NCBI GenBank assembly: GCA_943360385.1
Contig: CALRIM020000065.1
Coordinates: forward strand, 1-15,911
DNA length: 15,911 nucleotides
From: CAJBVG01 sp943360385
GTDB lineage: Bacteria > Bacteroidota > Bacteroidia > Sphingobacteriales > Sphingobacteriaceae
Reading direction: 5' to 3'
Shown piece by piece: positions 1 through 7,928 of this stretch. The notes beneath the pieces were generated by a model, which saw only the letters and a program-made list of their open reading frames with translations, was not told the DNA's origin and made no database searches. A program made the position numbers and the translations under genes. Each line of letters begins with the position of its first letter. The first letter of the stretch is position 1.

Positions 1-13
1 TTAATTCACTTTT

Positions 14-51
14 ACTCAATACTCACTACTCAATACCCACTACTCACTACT
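14..51. repeat. Heptad tandem array at the aldehyde dehydrogenase stop codon
   Basis: Five 7-bp units in register (ACTCAAT, ACTCACT, ACTCAAT, ACCCACT, ACTCACT) plus a partial ACT run directly into the stop codon of the minus-strand aldehyde dehydrogenase (CTA at 52-54 on the plus strand). No hairpin is visible. It is one of several stop-codon-adjacent arrays in this window. Confidence 0.8.
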
Positions 52-1428
52 CTAAATGAATTTCCTTATAAATCCAAAGTACTTAAACGGTGGGTACTTA
101 AATGGAATATCAATCCATGTTGGGGTGCTGATGATAGCACGTTGATTACTAAATGCGAGGAAACTTCCTTTACCATGATACTTTCCCTGTCCGCTATTCC
201 CTACTCCACCGAATGGTAAATTATGATTTGCAATGTGCATCAATGTATCGTTTATACAGCCTCCTCCAGATGAAGTGTTTTGTAAAACATATTTTGCCTT
301 TTCGTTATTTCCGAAAAAATAAAATGCTAGTGGTTTTTCGTTTTTGTTGATGTGGTCGAGTGCTTCATTTATGTTGTTAAAAGAAATTACTGGTAATATC
401 GGCCCAAATATTTCTTCTTTCATAATCGGTGAATTAAAATCAACATTATCGATTACCGTTGGGGAAATATATTTCTCTTGCTCATTGGTTTCTCCTCCGA
501 AACGAATGTTAGCATTTTCTAAATAAGATGTTAATCGTTTAAATGCATTTTTATTTACGATGCGAGGATAGAATTTATTTTGATGAACACTTTCTCCATA
601 CAGTTTATTCACGGCTTGCTTCATTTTATGAATCAATTCTTCTTTCACGCTTTCGTGCACAAATACATAGTCGGGCGCAATACAAGTTTGACCAGCATTG
701 ATGCATTTACCCCACATTATTCGTTTGGCGGCAATATCTAAGTTAGCATCGGCATCAACAATACAAGGGCTCTTGCCACCTAATTCTAAAATTACAGGTG
801 TTAAATGTTGTGCCGCGGATGCCATTACTACTTTACCTAGAGCTGGACTACCAGTAAAAAAGATGACATCGGTTTTTTGTTCAAGTAAAATGGTGTTTAC
901 TTCTCTGTCGCCTTGTACTACACTTATGTATTTTTCATCAAAAATTTCCGATAAAATTTCTTCTACAACTTTCGCAACCGAAGGTGTGTAGGGAGAAGGC
1001 TTTACAATTGCGCAGCACCCTGCTGATATGACTCCTATTAATGGATTTATAACCAGTTGAAACGGATAATTCCAAGGCGCTATTATTAGAGCTAATCCCA
1101 ACGGTTCAAAAATTAGTTGGCTTGAAGAAGGTAATAAATGAAGGGGTGTTGAAACTTTTTGTGGTTCTGACCAGTGTTTAATATTTTTAAGATGATGATC
1201 TATTTCAGTAAGTACGATACTAATTTCGGTAAGATAGGCTTCTTCAAAAGATTTATGCAAATCGGCGAATAAAGCTTCTGCAATTTTAGTTTCATTTTTC
1301 TGAATAGCAGACTTTAGTCTTTTTAAACTATCTATTCTAAAATCAATAGACTTTGTATGCTGTTCATAAAAAAATATACGATGCGAATTAACAAGAGATT
1401 CTATCTTTTCTTTTGAAGTATTTATCAT
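52..1428 (-). CDS. Aldehyde dehydrogenase (class 3-like, NAD(P)-dependent)
   Basis: Oxidises an aldehyde to the carboxylic acid with NAD(P)+; the substrate cannot be read from the sequence, though class 3-like members often take fatty or aromatic aldehydes. From the ATG at 1428 the protein has 458 residues, normal for this compact class. Visible motifs are PWNYPFQL (118-125, with the conserved Asn at 120), LELGGKSP (214-221, general base Glu215), the nucleophile in GQTCIAPDY (Cys249), EEIFGP (338-343) and LPFGGVGNSG (404-413). A TTG at 1437 would add three residues and overlap the upstream stop as TTGA, but the ATG five bases beyond that stop is the better start. The near-overlap implies co-transcription with the metal transporter upstream. 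The C-terminus is hydrophobic and aromatic, as in some membrane-associated class 3 enzymes. Family assignment is firm, substrate unknown. Confidence 0.95.
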   Translation of the reverse strand: MINTSKEKIESLVNSHRIFFYEQHTKSIDFRIDSLKRLKSAIQKNETKIAEALFADLHKSFEEAYLTEISIVLTEIDHHLKNIKHWSEPQKVSTPLHLLPSSSQLIFEPLGLALIIAPWNYPFQLVINPLIGVISAGCCAIVKPSPYTPSVAKVVEEILSEIFDEKYISVVQGDREVNTILLEQKTDVIFFTGSPALGKVVMASAAQHLTPVILELGGKSPCIVDADANLDIAAKRIMWGKCINAGQTCIAPDYVFVHESVKEELIHKMKQAVNKLYGESVHQNKFYPRIVNKNAFKRLTSYLENANIRFGGETNEQEKYISPTVIDNVDFNSPIMKEEIFGPILPVISFNNINEALDHINKNEKPLAFYFFGNNEKAKYVLQNTSSGGGCINDTLMHIANHNLPFGGVGNSGQGKYHGKGSFLAFSNQRAIISTPTWIDIPFKYPPFKYFGFIRKFI

Positions 1429-1433
1429 ATTAC

Positions 1434-2696
1434 TCAACCAAAAAACTGTAAGTACAATAGCAAACCTGCTGCAACTGTCATTATTATTAACGCAATAAAA
1501 CCTAATATGTTTGTGGTTCTACTGTTAGTATATTCACCCATTATTTTTTTATTGTTTGAAATATGGAGGATAATGGCAATAAGTACGGGAGCTGTTATGC
1601 CATAGCAAATGGCTGTATATATAAGGGCTTTAATAGGAGAAATCCCAACATAGTTTAACGATAAACCAATGATTAAGGAGATGGCAATAATTACATAAAA
1701 ACCTCGAGCTTCGTGGAATTTCTTATCTAAGCCTTGCTCCCAACCGAATGTTTCTGCAAAAATATAAGAAAGCGATCCACTCAATACTGGTATAGCAATT
1801 AAACCAGTACCAATAATTCCAACGGCAAATAATAGGTAAGCCAAATTACCTGCCAAAGGTTTAAGAGCCATCGCCGCTTGTTCTACAGTATCTATTTGAT
1901 GAACTCCACCTTTGTACAAAACTGTTCCTGTAGTTAGTATAATAAAATACATAATGAAACCCGAAAAAGTCATTCCGAAATCTACATCCTGACGCATTTC
2001 ATGAATTATTTTTTTATTCACCACCAAGTGCTTCTTCTTGTTTTTCATCTCTTCTACTTCTACAGACGCTTGCCAAAAAAACAAATAAGGAGATATTGTA
2101 GTTCCTAAAATTCCAACTAAAATGGCAATAAAATCTTTATCAAATTTTATAGTAGGAATAAAAGTAGAGCTAAGTATTTCCTTAAAATTTTGTTGATATA
2201 AAAAAGGAACAATAAAATAAACTAGCATTACAATACATAAGTATTTTAAAATCGAAGCTATTTTTAAATAGGGTAAATAAATAATTAATCCTAAAAGTAA
2301 AATGGTAAAAAAAACACTGAAGAATGTAGCATCAATAGAAGGAAATAACAAGTTACCTACTGCACCCATTCCAGCAATGTCGGCACCAATATTCATTATT
2401 ATTGCTGGGAAACTGAACACCAACATGAGGTACAAAATTGGCTTCGGATAATGTTTTTTTAGTGTACCCGTTAAGCCTTGTGAGGTTACCAATCCTATAC
2501 GAGCACACATTTGTTGAATAGCAGCCATCAATGGAAACGCCAGTATGGATGTCCATAATGTAGATAAGCCATACGCCGCCCCTGCTTGAGAATAGGTTGC
2601 TATTCCAGAAGGATCGTCGTCGCTCGCTCCAGTTACTAAACCAGGACCGAGTACTTTCCAGAAACGTTTGAGTTTTGTAGATAATTTTGCTTTCAT
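1434..2696 (-). CDS. Nramp-related divalent metal transporter (NRMT-like variant)
   Basis: Inner-membrane SLC11/Nramp-fold transporter of 420 residues with about eleven hydrophobic segments. The first unwound-helix motif reads GASDDDPSGIATY (23-35): the metal-binding Asp28 is kept, but the canonical DPGN is DPSG, so the metal-coordinating Asn is a Gly. In the sixth helix the canonical MPH is replaced by ISPY (201-204), so the methionine that favours transition metals is lost. These substitutions are the kind described for Nramp-related magnesium transporters, so Mg2+ (perhaps Mn2+) import is more likely than iron uptake. Substrate assignment is inference; family is firm. ATG start at 2696. 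Its TGA stop lies five bases before the ATG of the aldehyde dehydrogenase gene, suggesting one transcript. Confidence 0.9.
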   Translation of the reverse strand: MKAKLSTKLKRFWKVLGPGLVTGASDDDPSGIATYSQAGAAYGLSTLWTSILAFPLMAAIQQMCARIGLVTSQGLTGTLKKHYPKPILYLMLVFSFPAIIMNIGADIAGMGAVGNLLFPSIDATFFSVFFTILLLGLIIYLPYLKIASILKYLCIVMLVYFIVPFLYQQNFKEILSSTFIPTIKFDKDFIAILVGILGTTISPYLFFWQASVEVEEMKNKKKHLVVNKKIIHEMRQDVDFGMTFSGFIMYFIILTTGTVLYKGGVHQIDTVEQAAMALKPLAGNLAYLLFAVGIIGTGLIAIPVLSGSLSYIFAETFGWEQGLDKKFHEARGFYVIIAISLIIGLSLNYVGISPIKALIYTAICYGITAPVLIAIILHISNNKKIMGEYTNSRTTNILGFIALIIMTVAAGLLLYLQFFG

Positions 2697-2789
2697 AGAC
2701 TCATAAATGGTGAGTTGTGAATTATGTAATAGGTATTATGTATTAAGAATTAGGTACAATTTACAACTAACAATTCACAATCCCAGTAG
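2697..2789. repeat. Intergenic low-complexity stretch with inverted repeat
   Basis: This spacer between the dehydrogenase stop and the transporter start holds a 9-bp perfect inverted repeat (TTGTGAATT at 2715-2723, AATTCACAA at 2772-2780) and tandem-like words such as GTATTATGTATTA (2733-2745), which recurs at 14671-14683. The 16-mer GTGAGTTGTGAATTAT (2710-2725) recurs at 12208-12223, also just upstream of a minus-strand start codon. The inverted repeat could act as a weak terminator for the upstream gene; its loop is about 48 nt and there is no clear T run. Confidence 0.5.
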
Positions 2790-3776
2790 CTATCTTGAAT
2801 AATTCACAATTGATTGGGAGAACTCTACTATCGCATCTTCAGTACTAATTATGGGTCGATAACCCAACAATCTTTCAGCTTTCTCGATGTTCATGGTAAA
2901 CGACTTTGCTAAAATACCAACGCTATAATTTGTAAGAACAGGTTCTTTATGGTCAGTTAATTTGGCTTTAAGTTCTAATACTTCCGAAATAGTTCTGGCT
3001 AAAAAATAAGGTATACGTTTTTGAATTTTAGGATGACCTATTAATACCAATAAATTATTGATGGTATCCCAAAGGTTTACAGGTGCGCCATTGCTAATGT
3101 TATAAATTTGATTGATGCCTTGGGGTCCTACAAAAAGCGATAGTTCTATGGCATGCGCTACATTGGCAAGGGAAGTTAGGTCGACGATGTTTTTACCATC
3201 GCCAATAATTTTCAGTTTACCTTCTGTGTGTGCTCGAATCATGCGAGGCATTATAACCATATCGCCTCTACCAATTAATGACCTAGGGCGTAGAATAACA
3301 TAGGGTATTGAAGATCGTTGTAATTCTTGTTCCGCTAGCAATTTAGTAATGGCATAGGCATTTACCAATTTATTAGGTAAAGGGTCTTCTTCAGAAATAT
3401 TAAATCTGTTTTTATAATTAAAATAAATACTCGGAGTAGAAATAAATACAAAACGTTTAATGTTATATTTTTCTGCTGCGGAAATTAAATAGTGGGTAGT
3501 TAACAAATTTGCGCGTTCGAAATCTGTATAAGTCCCCCAAGGAGAAGAAAGTGCTGCTGCATGAATAATGCAATCCACTTGCTGAACCAATTCATCTACA
3601 AATTTTTCATTTTCCAGAGAACCTAATGTATATTGAACTTTCGGATAATTAACCACTAAATTTGGTCTGATAGTTCTACCCGTCGCAATAATTTTCTCGA
3701 CAAGTGGATTTTCCACTAATTTCTCTAGCGTTCGGAAACCAAGTCCGCCTGTGGCACCTGTGAGGAGGATTTTCAT
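2790..3776 (-). CDS. NAD(P)-dependent epimerase/dehydratase-type oxidoreductase (extended SDR)
   Basis: Extended short-chain dehydrogenase of 328 residues, probably cytosolic. The Rossmann nucleotide-binding motif TGATGGLG lies at 6-13, and the catalytic Tyr-x3-Lys pair is Tyr141/Lys145 in NAYAITK, with a Ser-rich STPS segment near 113-116 supplying the catalytic serine. IHAAALSSPWG (71-81) and RPRSLIGRGD (163-172) are typical of the 3-beta-hydroxysteroid dehydrogenase/NSDHL-like branch, so reduction or oxidation of a hydroxyl or keto group on a lipid-like or sugar substrate is plausible, but nothing nearby fixes the substrate. ATG start at 3776; the stop (TAG) is at 2790-2792. The 213-bp gap upstream separates it from the defence-like operon, so it probably has its own promoter there; I could not identify one. 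Fold assignment is firm, pathway unknown. Confidence 0.9.
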   Translation of the reverse strand: MKILLTGATGGLGFRTLEKLVENPLVEKIIATGRTIRPNLVVNYPKVQYTLGSLENEKFVDELVQQVDCIIHAAALSSPWGTYTDFERANLLTTHYLISAAEKYNIKRFVFISTPSIYFNYKNRFNISEEDPLPNKLVNAYAITKLLAEQELQRSSIPYVILRPRSLIGRGDMVIMPRMIRAHTEGKLKIIGDGKNIVDLTSLANVAHAIELSLFVGPQGINQIYNISNGAPVNLWDTINNLLVLIGHPKIQKRIPYFLARTISEVLELKAKLTDHKEPVLTNYSVGILAKSFTMNIEKAERLLGYRPIISTEDAIVEFSQSIVNYSR

Positions 3777-3972
3777 TTGAAAATTAAAATAAGTCGAAAG
3801 CTAAAAATTACTAGAAAATGTATGATTGGTATAAATCTAGTATAATAAAAATGATAGATCTCCATCTTAGTCAATATCTATTTTTCAAACTAACGCTATA
3901 CTATCCAGTCACAAAAATATTTAAAAAAATAATAGATGAGGATACCCCAATTAGGATCTGATTTAAAAAAAC

Positions 3973-4001
3973 CAACTATAAAAAAAATACTATTTGATAG
4001 T
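3973..4001 (-). terminator. Weak T-rich terminator overlapping the OLD-like stop codon
   Basis: On the minus strand a small hairpin ACTAT-CAA-ATAGT (4001 to 3989) contains the TAG stop and is followed by A and eight T (3987-3980). An alternative larger stem AACTAT/ATAGTT leads into a second run of T. The stem is only 5-6 bp and AT-only, so termination is plausible but not certain. It would mark the end of the three-gene operon. Confidence 0.4.
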
Positions 4002-5828
4002 TAATTTATCAACTAAAAATTGGGTCAATTTTGTAAAGTTTGTTTCTGTTTCTGATGACAATTTAACACACTTACTATTAATTAACAATTCTTGAAGAGC
4101 CAAATTAAATTTCTTCTTATTAAACTCTAGATCCTCACAGTATACATTCTTTTGAATATTTAAGGCATCACCATTTTCAAATAATGCTTCAATTTCTTTC
4201 CCTTTCCACTTAACATCAATATCAGATAAAATAAAAACTCTGTCCTTTAATATCAAACCATATTTTTCTAAATATCTATTTTTTTCTTTTATACCCGCTT
4301 TATCACCATCAAGCAATAAAACAAAATCTTTCCCCCATGAATAATATAATTGAATTAGGGTGTCTAATGATCCTGAGCTCATACCTGGTGCAAAATTTAT
4401 TTGTTCATTTTCTTTAATCACTTTATTAAAGTAATTTAATGTATAAAAATCATTTTTTCCCTCTAACATTATAATATTAGGCAAATTCTCAAGATTACTT
4501 GGCTTATACTCTAAAACATCTAGAATTGGTTGAAAATAATTTACCTGACTTGGGTTATTTGCTATAAACTCTCTATACCTTAATACAGAAATATCGGTCA
4601 TAAATAAATTATAATCATTATCTTCATCATAGTTTAATGCATTATTTTTAACTATATAGGTAGACTCTAATAGGTGCGGATTAATCAAATGGTGACTATG
4701 CGTAGAGTACATAACAAACGCGTTTGTATTTGTTGTAAGCTCACTAAAAGCCTCTAAGAGTCTTTGCTGCCCTGTCTGATGAAGATTAGAAGCCGGTTCA
4801 TCAAATAAGAAAACTAGATTTTTTTTCCCATCCCTAAAAATCCTAAACTGAGTAAAAAGTAAATAAGTAAAAAACCATCTAAAACCCAGACTTCTTTCCC
4901 TAATATAATACTCATCATCTCCACTTTTTAATTTAATTTCTAAATAAATTTCTCCAAGATTAGTACTTTTTGGATACTTAACCGCAATTTCCTTGTTTTC
5001 TAATAATTTACTAAAAACATTTAGTTTATTATTTGTTAGAAAACGGGTTACTTGACCGCTCATTTTATTCACTACTGCCTCTGTAGAATCTATATCCTTG
5101 GATTGGCCTGATTTGATTCTCTTTACAATATGATCTTTAATTAATAGGTTCGTATCTATTGATGATAATATATCCTGTATTACATTTCGGTAAAATATTT
5201 GTTCTTTTGATTCGTCATTTTTTTCTTCAAGCAATATTTGATCAGGGAAGTCAAATAAAAAATTAGGATAATAAATTATTACTGGTAATAATTTTTCCTT
5301 AATAAAATTTGCAAGTTCATTCCAGTGTTTTTTGTCAAAATCAATAAGTGTTTTACTCACCAATTTACCATCAATTCTTTTTTTTACATTAGCTAAAGTT
5401 GAACTCCATAATCTATCTTTACTTACATAATTAGAATCTTTAAAATTAAGTTTGACAGTAATTTCAATACTATCTGGAATATTTGAAACTATATAATCTT
5501 TTTCAGTTAAGAATTTTCTAATCTCATCCTTATCATTTTTTTCTAATATAACAATGGAAACAATTGATATTGAGTCACTAAATAAACTTTTCTTGCTTTT
5601 GGGAATTAATTCATGAACATCATCAACTATTGATTTTGTTATAGATAATTCCTTTTCATCCTTAACGTTATCATAGAAAAAACCAAGTGCTTCCAGAATT
5701 GTTGTTTTTCCACTTTCGTTCAACCCAACTAAAGTAAATATTTTAGACGAAGGAGTTCTGTTATCTAATTCAAATTTTAAATACTGAATACCTTTAAAGT
5801 TACGAATTTTAAACTCCTTATATTTCAT
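3990..5828 (-). CDS. OLD-family ATPase/TOPRIM nuclease (putative defence effector)
   Basis: Full-length 612-residue protein with an SMC-like ABC ATPase followed by a C-terminal TOPRIM domain, the architecture of OLD nucleases. The N-terminus FKIRNFKGIQ is typical of RecF/OLD ATPases. Walker A is GLNESGKTT (35-43); a signature-like RSLGFRWFF is at 312-320; Walker B is LVFLFDEPASNLH (338-350, Asp343/Glu344); the switch His is in STHSHH (375-380). TOPRIM metal ligands are Glu456 in MLEGKND and Asp507/Asp509 in LLLDGDKAG, with a possible further acid in EIEALF (545-550). All key residues look intact, so an ATP-controlled metal-dependent nuclease is expected. It is the last gene of an operon, 72 bp after the DUF262 gene. 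No UvrD-like helicase follows, so this is not a Gabija pair. Base composition is strongly AT-rich. The antiviral role is inferred from family and neighbours. Confidence 0.88.
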   Translation of the reverse strand: MKYKEFKIRNFKGIQYLKFELDNRTPSSKIFTLVGLNESGKTTILEALGFFYDNVKDEKELSITKSIVDDVHELIPKSKKSLFSDSISIVSIVILEKNDKDEIRKFLTEKDYIVSNIPDSIEITVKLNFKDSNYVSKDRLWSSTLANVKKRIDGKLVSKTLIDFDKKHWNELANFIKEKLLPVIIYYPNFLFDFPDQILLEEKNDESKEQIFYRNVIQDILSSIDTNLLIKDHIVKRIKSGQSKDIDSTEAVVNKMSGQVTRFLTNNKLNVFSKLLENKEIAVKYPKSTNLGEIYLEIKLKSGDDEYYIRERSLGFRWFFTYLLFTQFRIFRDGKKNLVFLFDEPASNLHQTGQQRLLEAFSELTTNTNAFVMYSTHSHHLINPHLLESTYIVKNNALNYDEDNDYNLFMTDISVLRYREFIANNPSQVNYFQPILDVLEYKPSNLENLPNIIMLEGKNDFYTLNYFNKVIKENEQINFAPGMSSGSLDTLIQLYYSWGKDFVLLLDGDKAGIKEKNRYLEKYGLILKDRVFILSDIDVKWKGKEIEALFENGDALNIQKNVYCEDLEFNKKKFNLALQELLINSKCVKLSSETETNFTKLTQFLVDKLTIK

Positions 5829-5900
5829 AAGTTATAATATTTTAATAAAAAAATCAAATACAATTTAAATAGTATATAAAGTATAAAAGGTATAAAAAAA

Positions 5901-6956
5901 TTAATCCTCGAGAAAACTTGAAATAATTCTTAGTCTTTCTTTAATATTTGAAACATCGTTAGTTCCATACTGACTTAGTCTATCATATTCTAGCAAATCG
6001 AAATCAGCTGTCTCATACTGATTTTCTGCTGTTATTCTGTTTTGTTTAACTAGTTCATCAAATTTGAATAATTTGTTCCTAGTAATATTAACATTTAGAT
6101 CTATACTACCTTTAAAAAGCAAATAATACACTACCATACTACCCTGGGTTCTTAACAAATAATCCTGATCTATAAAAATTGTATTCATATAATCCAACAC
6201 CTTAATAACATTACTCTTATATCTTTTTACTTTTTCTCCTTCACCAGTCTTATAATTTCTTGCCATTGCATCTAAATAGACCTTTTTAGTATCTATTAAT
6301 TTACCATAATCATCATTTGAAGACTCTACCAATAATAATCTAGCTGCGACCTCATAATGTTGATATCTATTATTAGGGTATTTAACTTTCCTTGAAAAAA
6401 ATGAATGCTGCGAAATTTCTCTAATTGCATTTACCATATCACCCCCAAAAGCATTTCTCTTTTCCGCTGAATTTAAAGGAACTGCTTCATTTAATCTAGA
6501 AAACATATCCTCTATTAAGTCAAAATCATCTGTTGCAACACCAACTATTGGCAATACAAATGAATCGAACTTAATTTTCATTTTAGGATATTCCTGAGCA
6601 ATATCATTATAATTTAAACCTGCCAATTTTATACTCTCATCATCTTGATATTCAAAATCATCTGACAATTTAAATTTACCTTCAATAAAAGCCCATATAG
6701 TTTCTAATCTTTGCTTACCATCAATTATGGCATAGGATTTCCCACTTTTACTTTTATCTTCCCTATTATATTGATGGAAATAAATTTTAGGGATATCATA
6801 ATTATTCAAAATTGAATCAATTAATAATTGTTTCTTTTCTGGTGTCCAAACGCCACCATTTCTTTGATAAATTGGATCAACAACTATTTCATCCTTTTCT
6901 GAATATATTCTCAAAATAGTAGAGTGTTGAATTGGATATGTCTCAATATAACTCAT
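5901..6956 (-). CDS. DUF262 (GmrS-like, ParB/sulfiredoxin-fold) protein
   Basis: Stand-alone DUF262 protein of 351 residues. Diagnostic motifs are DPIYQRNGGVW (27-37), the nucleotide-binding IIDGKQRLETI (77-87, core Asp79-Gly-Lys-Gln-Arg83) and MFSRLNEAVPLNSAEKRNAF (151-170). DUF262 is the N-terminal half of GmrSD type IV restriction enzymes and belongs to the ParB/sulfiredoxin fold, which binds or hydrolyses NTP. The C-terminal HNH nuclease domain (DUF1524) of GmrSD is absent, so nuclease activity is probably supplied by the OLD-like protein encoded next. Its ATG overlaps the stop of the FRG gene by four bases (ATGA), indicating translational coupling. In this setting it could be the sensor or NTP-dependent regulator of a defence system; that role is inference. 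Confidence 0.85.
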   Translation of the reverse strand: MSYIETYPIQHSTILRIYSEKDEIVVDPIYQRNGGVWTPEKKQLLIDSILNNYDIPKIYFHQYNREDKSKSGKSYAIIDGKQRLETIWAFIEGKFKLSDDFEYQDDESIKLAGLNYNDIAQEYPKMKIKFDSFVLPIVGVATDDFDLIEDMFSRLNEAVPLNSAEKRNAFGGDMVNAIREISQHSFFSRKVKYPNNRYQHYEVAARLLLVESSNDDYGKLIDTKKVYLDAMARNYKTGEGEKVKRYKSNVIKVLDYMNTIFIDQDYLLRTQGSMVVYYLLFKGSIDLNVNITRNKLFKFDELVKQNRITAENQYETADFDLLEYDRLSQYGTNDVSNIKERLRIISSFLED

Positions 6957-7690
6957 TTTATTCTCTTTTTTAAAATATCACCAATACTAGAAATTTCAGG
7001 AAATAAAGAAAACTTATTCACACTTAATAATTCAAGCTCTTTCCTTAGTTTTTGTTTTGAAATGGATGGAATAGAATATTTTATAATTTCATTATTTTGA
7101 CAAAAATGCTCTATTGGATTTTTATCTAAATGATGAATTGTAAATACACCTAATTGTGCTTGGATTCTAGCATTATTTCTTGTAGCTATTGTAGCTACTG
7201 GGGAAAATGCTATCATTCTATTTGAATTCATATTATTAATATCATAATTTCTTAAATATTCGTCATCAAAGGATGGAATATAATTTTTTTCTTCAGAAGA
7301 AATTTTAGCGATTTTATTTAATTCAATTGGTTTTAATAACCATAACGCACCATCAATATCATCAAAACTTTCATCTTCAATTGCAAAATAAAGTGCTGTC
7401 AATGGGCTTTCAGACCAATCTAATAATCTCGTAGGAACTCCATAATGTTGCATTAAAAACAACCAATCAAAATTATCCTTGGGAGAAGTCTCTAAAAGCA
7501 ATGAAGCAGATTGTTTAAATCTTGTCAATAAATTACTTTCTGAAGGACCAAGAGTAAATCTAAATATCCCAGGACACAATTTCCAATTAAAATCAAATTG
7601 CCCCCTAAACCAAATATCTTCGTCGTAACTTCCCAAATCGTCAACTAGATTTTTCAAAAGTTCACTAATACTATTTATTTCTTTCACCAT
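6953..7690 (-). CDS. FRG-domain protein (first gene of putative defence operon)
   Basis: Protein of 245 residues from the ATG at 7690; a TTG at 7723 would add 11 residues, but the ATG puts the conserved domain at the usual distance from the N-terminus. FRG-domain hallmarks are IWFRGQFDFNWKLCPGIFR (26-44, FRG at 28-30), MQHYGVPTRLLDWSESPLTA (80-99) and RIQAQLGVF (175-183). The biochemical activity of FRG domains is not known to me. They are soluble and often found as single genes or in accessory islands. The gene is first in the FRG-DUF262-OLD operon and overlaps the next start by four bases. Composition is very AT-rich (11 G/C of 60 bases in 7201-7260). No confident promoter was found in the 187 bp between its start and the neighbouring terminator. 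Confidence 0.85.
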   Translation of the reverse strand: MVKEINSISELLKNLVDDLGSYDEDIWFRGQFDFNWKLCPGIFRFTLGPSESNLLTRFKQSASLLLETSPKDNFDWLFLMQHYGVPTRLLDWSESPLTALYFAIEDESFDDIDGALWLLKPIELNKIAKISSEEKNYIPSFDDEYLRNYDINNMNSNRMIAFSPVATIATRNNARIQAQLGVFTIHHLDKNPIEHFCQNNEIIKYSIPSISKQKLRKELELLSVNKFSLFPEISSIGDILKKRIK

Positions 7691-7870
7691 TTTTATTAAA
7701 TAACAAACTAAAATAGACCCCAAACAATTATTTAACTAAATTAACCCAATAAAACCAATCATCAAATACTATAAATGTAGTATGTCAAAAGGACAGAAAA
7801 ACAGGTTTAAAAGTGCTAGAAGAAGAAAATATGGAAATTGAAAAGGAATAAAGAAATTTTTGGAGGATAA

Positions 7871-7911
7871 GAAAAAGAGTAACTAGTACATTAGAATTTG
7901 TACTAGTTACT
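7871..7911 (-). terminator. Intrinsic terminator of the bestrophin-carbonic anhydrase operon
   Basis: A perfect 12-bp stem, AGTAACTAGTAC/GTACTAGTTACT (7878-7889 and 7900-7911) with a 10-nt loop, lies 17 bp after the carbonic anhydrase stop. On the minus strand it is followed by CTTTTTC (7877-7871). This is the clearest Rho-independent terminator in the window and insulates the carbonic anhydrase operon from the FRG operon in the same direction. Confidence 0.85.
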
Positions 7912-7928
7912 TTAAAGGAGGTAAAGGG

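Noticed and set aside
3777..3989. TATTTTTG (minus strand, 3912-3919) as promoter of the short-chain dehydrogenase
   Set aside because: It fits TAnnTTTG, but the region is extremely AT-rich, no -33 element is at the right distance, and the leader would be about 130 nt; chance is likely.
3990..7690. Complete Gabija, PARIS or GmrSD system
   Set aside because: No UvrD-like helicase (GajB), the ATPase and TOPRIM are fused rather than split, and the DUF262 protein has no HNH/DUF1524 half.
7690..7723. TTG start adding 11 residues to the FRG protein
   Set aside because: The ATG at 7690 has an ordinary AT-rich leader, and the extra residues (MGSILVCYLIK) are not needed for the domain.
3983..7773. 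AAATACTAT at both island edges as target-site duplication
   Set aside because: A 9-bp AT-only match in AT-rich DNA is weak, and no integrase, transposase or tRNA target lies nearby.
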